A stretch of DNA of 64,000 nt from NCBI GenBank assembly GCA_951812755.1, contig OX638329.1, positions 419,339 to 483,338 on the forward strand, read 5' to 3'. Below are positions 62,203 through 64,000 of the stretch, in pieces. The stretch comes from an uncultured Latescibacterota bacterium (GTDB taxonomy: Bacteria; Latescibacterota; UBA2968). Position 1 is the stretch's first letter. Every line of letters starts with the position of its first letter. The notes below the pieces were generated by a model, which saw nothing but the letters and a program-made list of their open reading frames with translations, ran no database searches and was not told where the DNA came from. Made by a program: the position numbers and the translations under genes.

Positions 62203-63015
62203 ATGCGAATCGCCATCATCTCTGATATTCATGGAAATGCAGTGGCTTTAGAAGCTGTTTTGAACGATCTCAAAACAGAATCCATTGATCACATTGTGTG
62301 CCTGGGGGATACTGTCTCTGACGGTCCCCAACCATGTGAGGTTATTGCTCGTTTGAAAACTCTGAATGGTCCTGTTGTCATGGGCAACATGGACATGTGG
62401 TGTCTTGATCCTCATCCAGGTAGGGGAAAGAGCGAGAACGCCAGGCGAGGAAATGAAGTCCGATTCTGGGATGTCCGTAAGCTTTTATCTGATGATCTCG
62501 ACTACATGCGGACGTTCGAGGCAACGGTCGAGATACCGCTCGACACAAATACCAATCTTCTTTGCTATCACGGATCTCCACGGTCTAATGAAGATGGAAT
62601 CGCTTCTCACACGCCAGATGAGGAGATGGAACGCATGCTGTCTGGTTATCACGCGATGGTATTGGCTGGGGGACATACGCATACGCAGATGGTTCGTTAT
62701 TATGGAGATAGTACGATCGTCAATCCCGGAAGTGTTGGTGCGCCTGTTCCCGCACAGGATCGGAGACGCCGCGTTCTTCGACATCCATTGGATGATTCAA
62801 ACGATAAGGGATATCCTCCCTGGGCAGAATATGGCGTTATTGCCTGGGAGAATAAGAGTCTTCGTATTGAGTTACGCCGTGTGTTGATAGATATCGATTT
62901 GCTGGTGAAAAAGACGCGCGAGAGTGGAATGCCACATGTGGATTGGTGGATTCAAAATCGATATCCCGGTGTGGTGTCCGAAAATGAACACTCTCTATAT
63001 GCTAAAAAATCTTGA
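62203..63015 (+). CDS. Metallophosphoesterase (YfcE/calcineurin-like)
   Basis: The protein has 270 residues from ATG 62203, 6 bp after AAGGAGGT (ATG 62197 is too close to it). Metal motifs are D8-x-H10 (ISDIHGN), GD36, GNMD (61-64), YHGSP and GGHTHTQ. It is likely a phosphodiesterase or phosphatase. The last ~11 codons (VSENEHSLYAKKS) lie on a 19-bp sequence identical to the activator site at 57003-57021, so the C-terminus appears to have been changed by the locus duplication that follows. Confidence 0.85.
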   Translation: MRIAIISDIHGNAVALEAVLNDLKTESIDHIVCLGDTVSDGPQPCEVIARLKTLNGPVVMGNMDMWCLDPHPGRGKSENARRGNEVRFWDVRKLLSDDLDYMRTFEATVEIPLDTNTNLLCYHGSPRSNEDGIASHTPDEEMERMLSGYHAMVLAGGHTHTQMVRYYGDSTIVNPGSVGAPVPAQDRRRRVLRHPLDDSNDKGYPPWAEYGVIAWENKSLRIELRRVLIDIDLLVKKTRESGMPHVDWWIQNRYPGVVSENEHSLYAKKS

Positions 63016-63038
63016 AATCTTTAGATAGAGGCGGCCAT

Positions 63039-63226
63039 CAGCGGGTCGTTGCTGTTTAGTTATGATCCGGGCTATTGATGCGCGCGAGTAATTCAGGCAG
63101 TTCCTCAATTTCAGCAATTGATAATCCACGCCACCCAATTATCGGATAGCCCGTAAAACCCACTCGCAGAGAGCTTTAGCGTTGGGAGTAGTCACCGCCT
63201 TAAATTTCATGGTACCAAACTCTCTG
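63039..63226. pseudogene. Degraded second copy of the antitoxin-HAD gene ends
   Basis: 63039-63142 matches 57418-57521 at about 95% by eye: the last codons of the XRE antitoxin (QRVVAV-stop) and the 3' end of HAD. 63199-63226 matches 58138-58165, the 5' end of HAD and its leader. The middle of HAD (about 600 bp) is gone. Confidence 0.85.
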
Positions 63227-63236
63227 CCGAAGTATT

Positions 63237-63620
63237 CTATACCTCTATCAGCAGATCCGCTGGAATGCCCAGATGCGCTCGCAATGTGCCAATTTGTTTG
63301 ATAGAAAGCGGCCGGGTTCCTTCAAAAAATTCCACTGTCTGACCGCTACTGCCCAGCCACTTTGCCAGATCGTCTCGGGAAAGTCCCTTCTGCTCCAGCA
63401 TAAAATCAACTACTTCCTGGGGGGTAGATTGCTCGTAGGCCAGCAAATGGGTGTCTTCATAAGCCTGCACCAGTACAGACAAAAACGCCAGCCGCTCATA
63501 CGCTTCCGATCCGGGCTGAGGGTCTGTGTCGAGAAGCGTATCGATTTCAGCGACAGCACAATCGTATTCTTCTTCGTTTCTCAACACATGAGGCTTGGTG
63601 AAGTCGAGTATGTCAGCCAT
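63237..63620 (-). CDS. HigA-type antitoxin (COG5499-like), orphan
   Basis: The protein has 127 residues from ATG 63620 (AAAGGAG upstream). An N-terminal acidic region (EEEYDCAVAEIDTLLD, LVQAYEDTHL) is followed by an XRE-type HTH (VVDFMLEQKGLSRDDLAKWL, IKQIGTLRAHLGIPADLL), the layout of COG5499 HigA proteins. No HigB toxin frame is adjacent. It stands where the DUF2442 gene stands in the other copy of this locus. Confidence 0.8.
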   Translation of the reverse strand: MADILDFTKPHVLRNEEEYDCAVAEIDTLLDTDPQPGSEAYERLAFLSVLVQAYEDTHLLAYEQSTPQEVVDFMLEQKGLSRDDLAKWLGSSGQTVEFFEGTRPLSIKQIGTLRAHLGIPADLLIEV

Positions 63621-63638
63621 CAGGTACTCCTTTGTATG

Positions 63639-63719
63639 ACTTCTCAGATGTTCATTCGGGATCACTGGATCCGCGTTTACACATATCCGCAATTTAAGCG
63701 AAAAAACAAGAGTTCATAA
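63639..63719 (-). repeat. 81-bp leader repeat, copy B
   Basis: This is the partner of 58962-59042. It lies directly upstream of the HigA-like gene and precedes the third MITE-like copy. Confidence 0.75.
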
Positions 63720-63725
63720 AGACAA

Positions 63726-63859
63726 TAGTTCATCGCGGCAAAAGAGACTACCCATATCAATCTTACTTGCGATTGTCATTGCGGCATGGTTTTAGCCGCA
63801 ATCCAGAAGGTTTTGCTGTTCATGTCTATATGGGGCATGATTTACGCCACGATGCAATA
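63726..63859. mobile_element. MITE-like element, copy 3 (134 bp)
   Basis: The ends are TAGTTCATCGCGG and the complement of TATTGCATCGTGG, with the same GTCATTGCGGCATGG core as the copies at 27748-28027. Non-coding. Confidence 0.75.
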
Positions 63860-64000
63860 GTTATTGACGTCATGTGTGACTTCAAGATTAGAGGTCATAA
63901 GAGCACTGTCATTCTGAGCCTTTCGGCTTCGCTCAAGATAAACTCCGCGCAGCGGAGTCGAAGGAGCGGGGTACAACTGGCCGGTGAACGAGCCTGAAAA
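63860..64000. other. Gene-free right end with short hairpin repeats
   Basis: The region contains GTCATTCTGAGCC with TTTCGGCTTCGCTCAAG and a hairpin ACTCCGC/GCGGAGT (63942-63958). This resembles dispersed repeats common in such genomes. No gene is seen. Confidence 0.5.

Overview
The window looks like a chromosomal segment from an uncultured, probably free-living or host-associated marine-type bacterium. Sulfatases without signal peptides, phytanoyl-CoA-dioxygenase-like (PhyH) proteins, a GH117-like hydrolase, many MacB-type permeases and abundant small repeats recall Candidatus Poribacteria, Latescibacterota and their neighbours. That placement is an inference; no rRNA or marker gene is present.

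Layout. (1) 1-4793, minus strand: a secreted Calx-beta protein running off the left edge, then a sulfatase/acetolactate-synthase-like pair. (2) 4928-9839, plus strand: a three-gene operon behind a near-consensus sigma-54 promoter, encoding a protein with three tandem AAA+ modules, a TPR protein and an unknown protein. (3) 10086-24683, minus strand: a defence island. Cysteine desulfurase, DUF4007 protein, large P-loop ATPase and PAPS-reductase-like protein stand in the sspA-B-C-D order of the single-strand DNA phosphorothioation system. They are followed by a GIY-YIG-like protein, a DGQHR (DndB-type) protein, an IS element with a broken transposase, a PLD-helicase and a GHKL ATPase. The last four genes look like a non-standard effector set, and a 27-bp copy of the sspD 3' end marks a possible module junction. 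(4) 25409-28743: an esterase fused to a DUF62-type C-terminal domain, a GH117-like hydrolase, tandem MITE-like elements, and fragments of an AAA ATPase and a Nudix gene. (5) 28748-38486, minus strand: a catabolic cluster (two sulfatases, GH2, two PhyH proteins, Gfo/Idh, FAD oxidoreductase). (6) 38637-41971, plus strand: a second TPP enzyme and a PcfJ-domain protein. (7) 41976-56841, minus strand: a long MacAB-type ABC export cluster (four full permeases, two ATPases, one adaptor, one internally deleted permease). It begins at a sigma-54 promoter with two upstream activator-like sites 21 bp apart, and a PhnZ-type HD gene lies inside it beside an ATPase-gene remnant. (8) 57115-64000: orphan antitoxin-type genes, HAD phosphatase, a LytS/LytR-type two-component system, an esterase, a metallophosphoesterase, and a second degraded copy of the antitoxin/HAD locus.

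The main points are the SspABCD-like island with an unusual downstream gene set and an insertion scar, the sigma-54 triple-AAA+ operon, the sigma-54 MacB cluster with its in-frame deleted mini-permease, and two collinear copies of one locus that carry different antitoxin genes at the same position. All functions are inferred from reading motifs; no database search was run.
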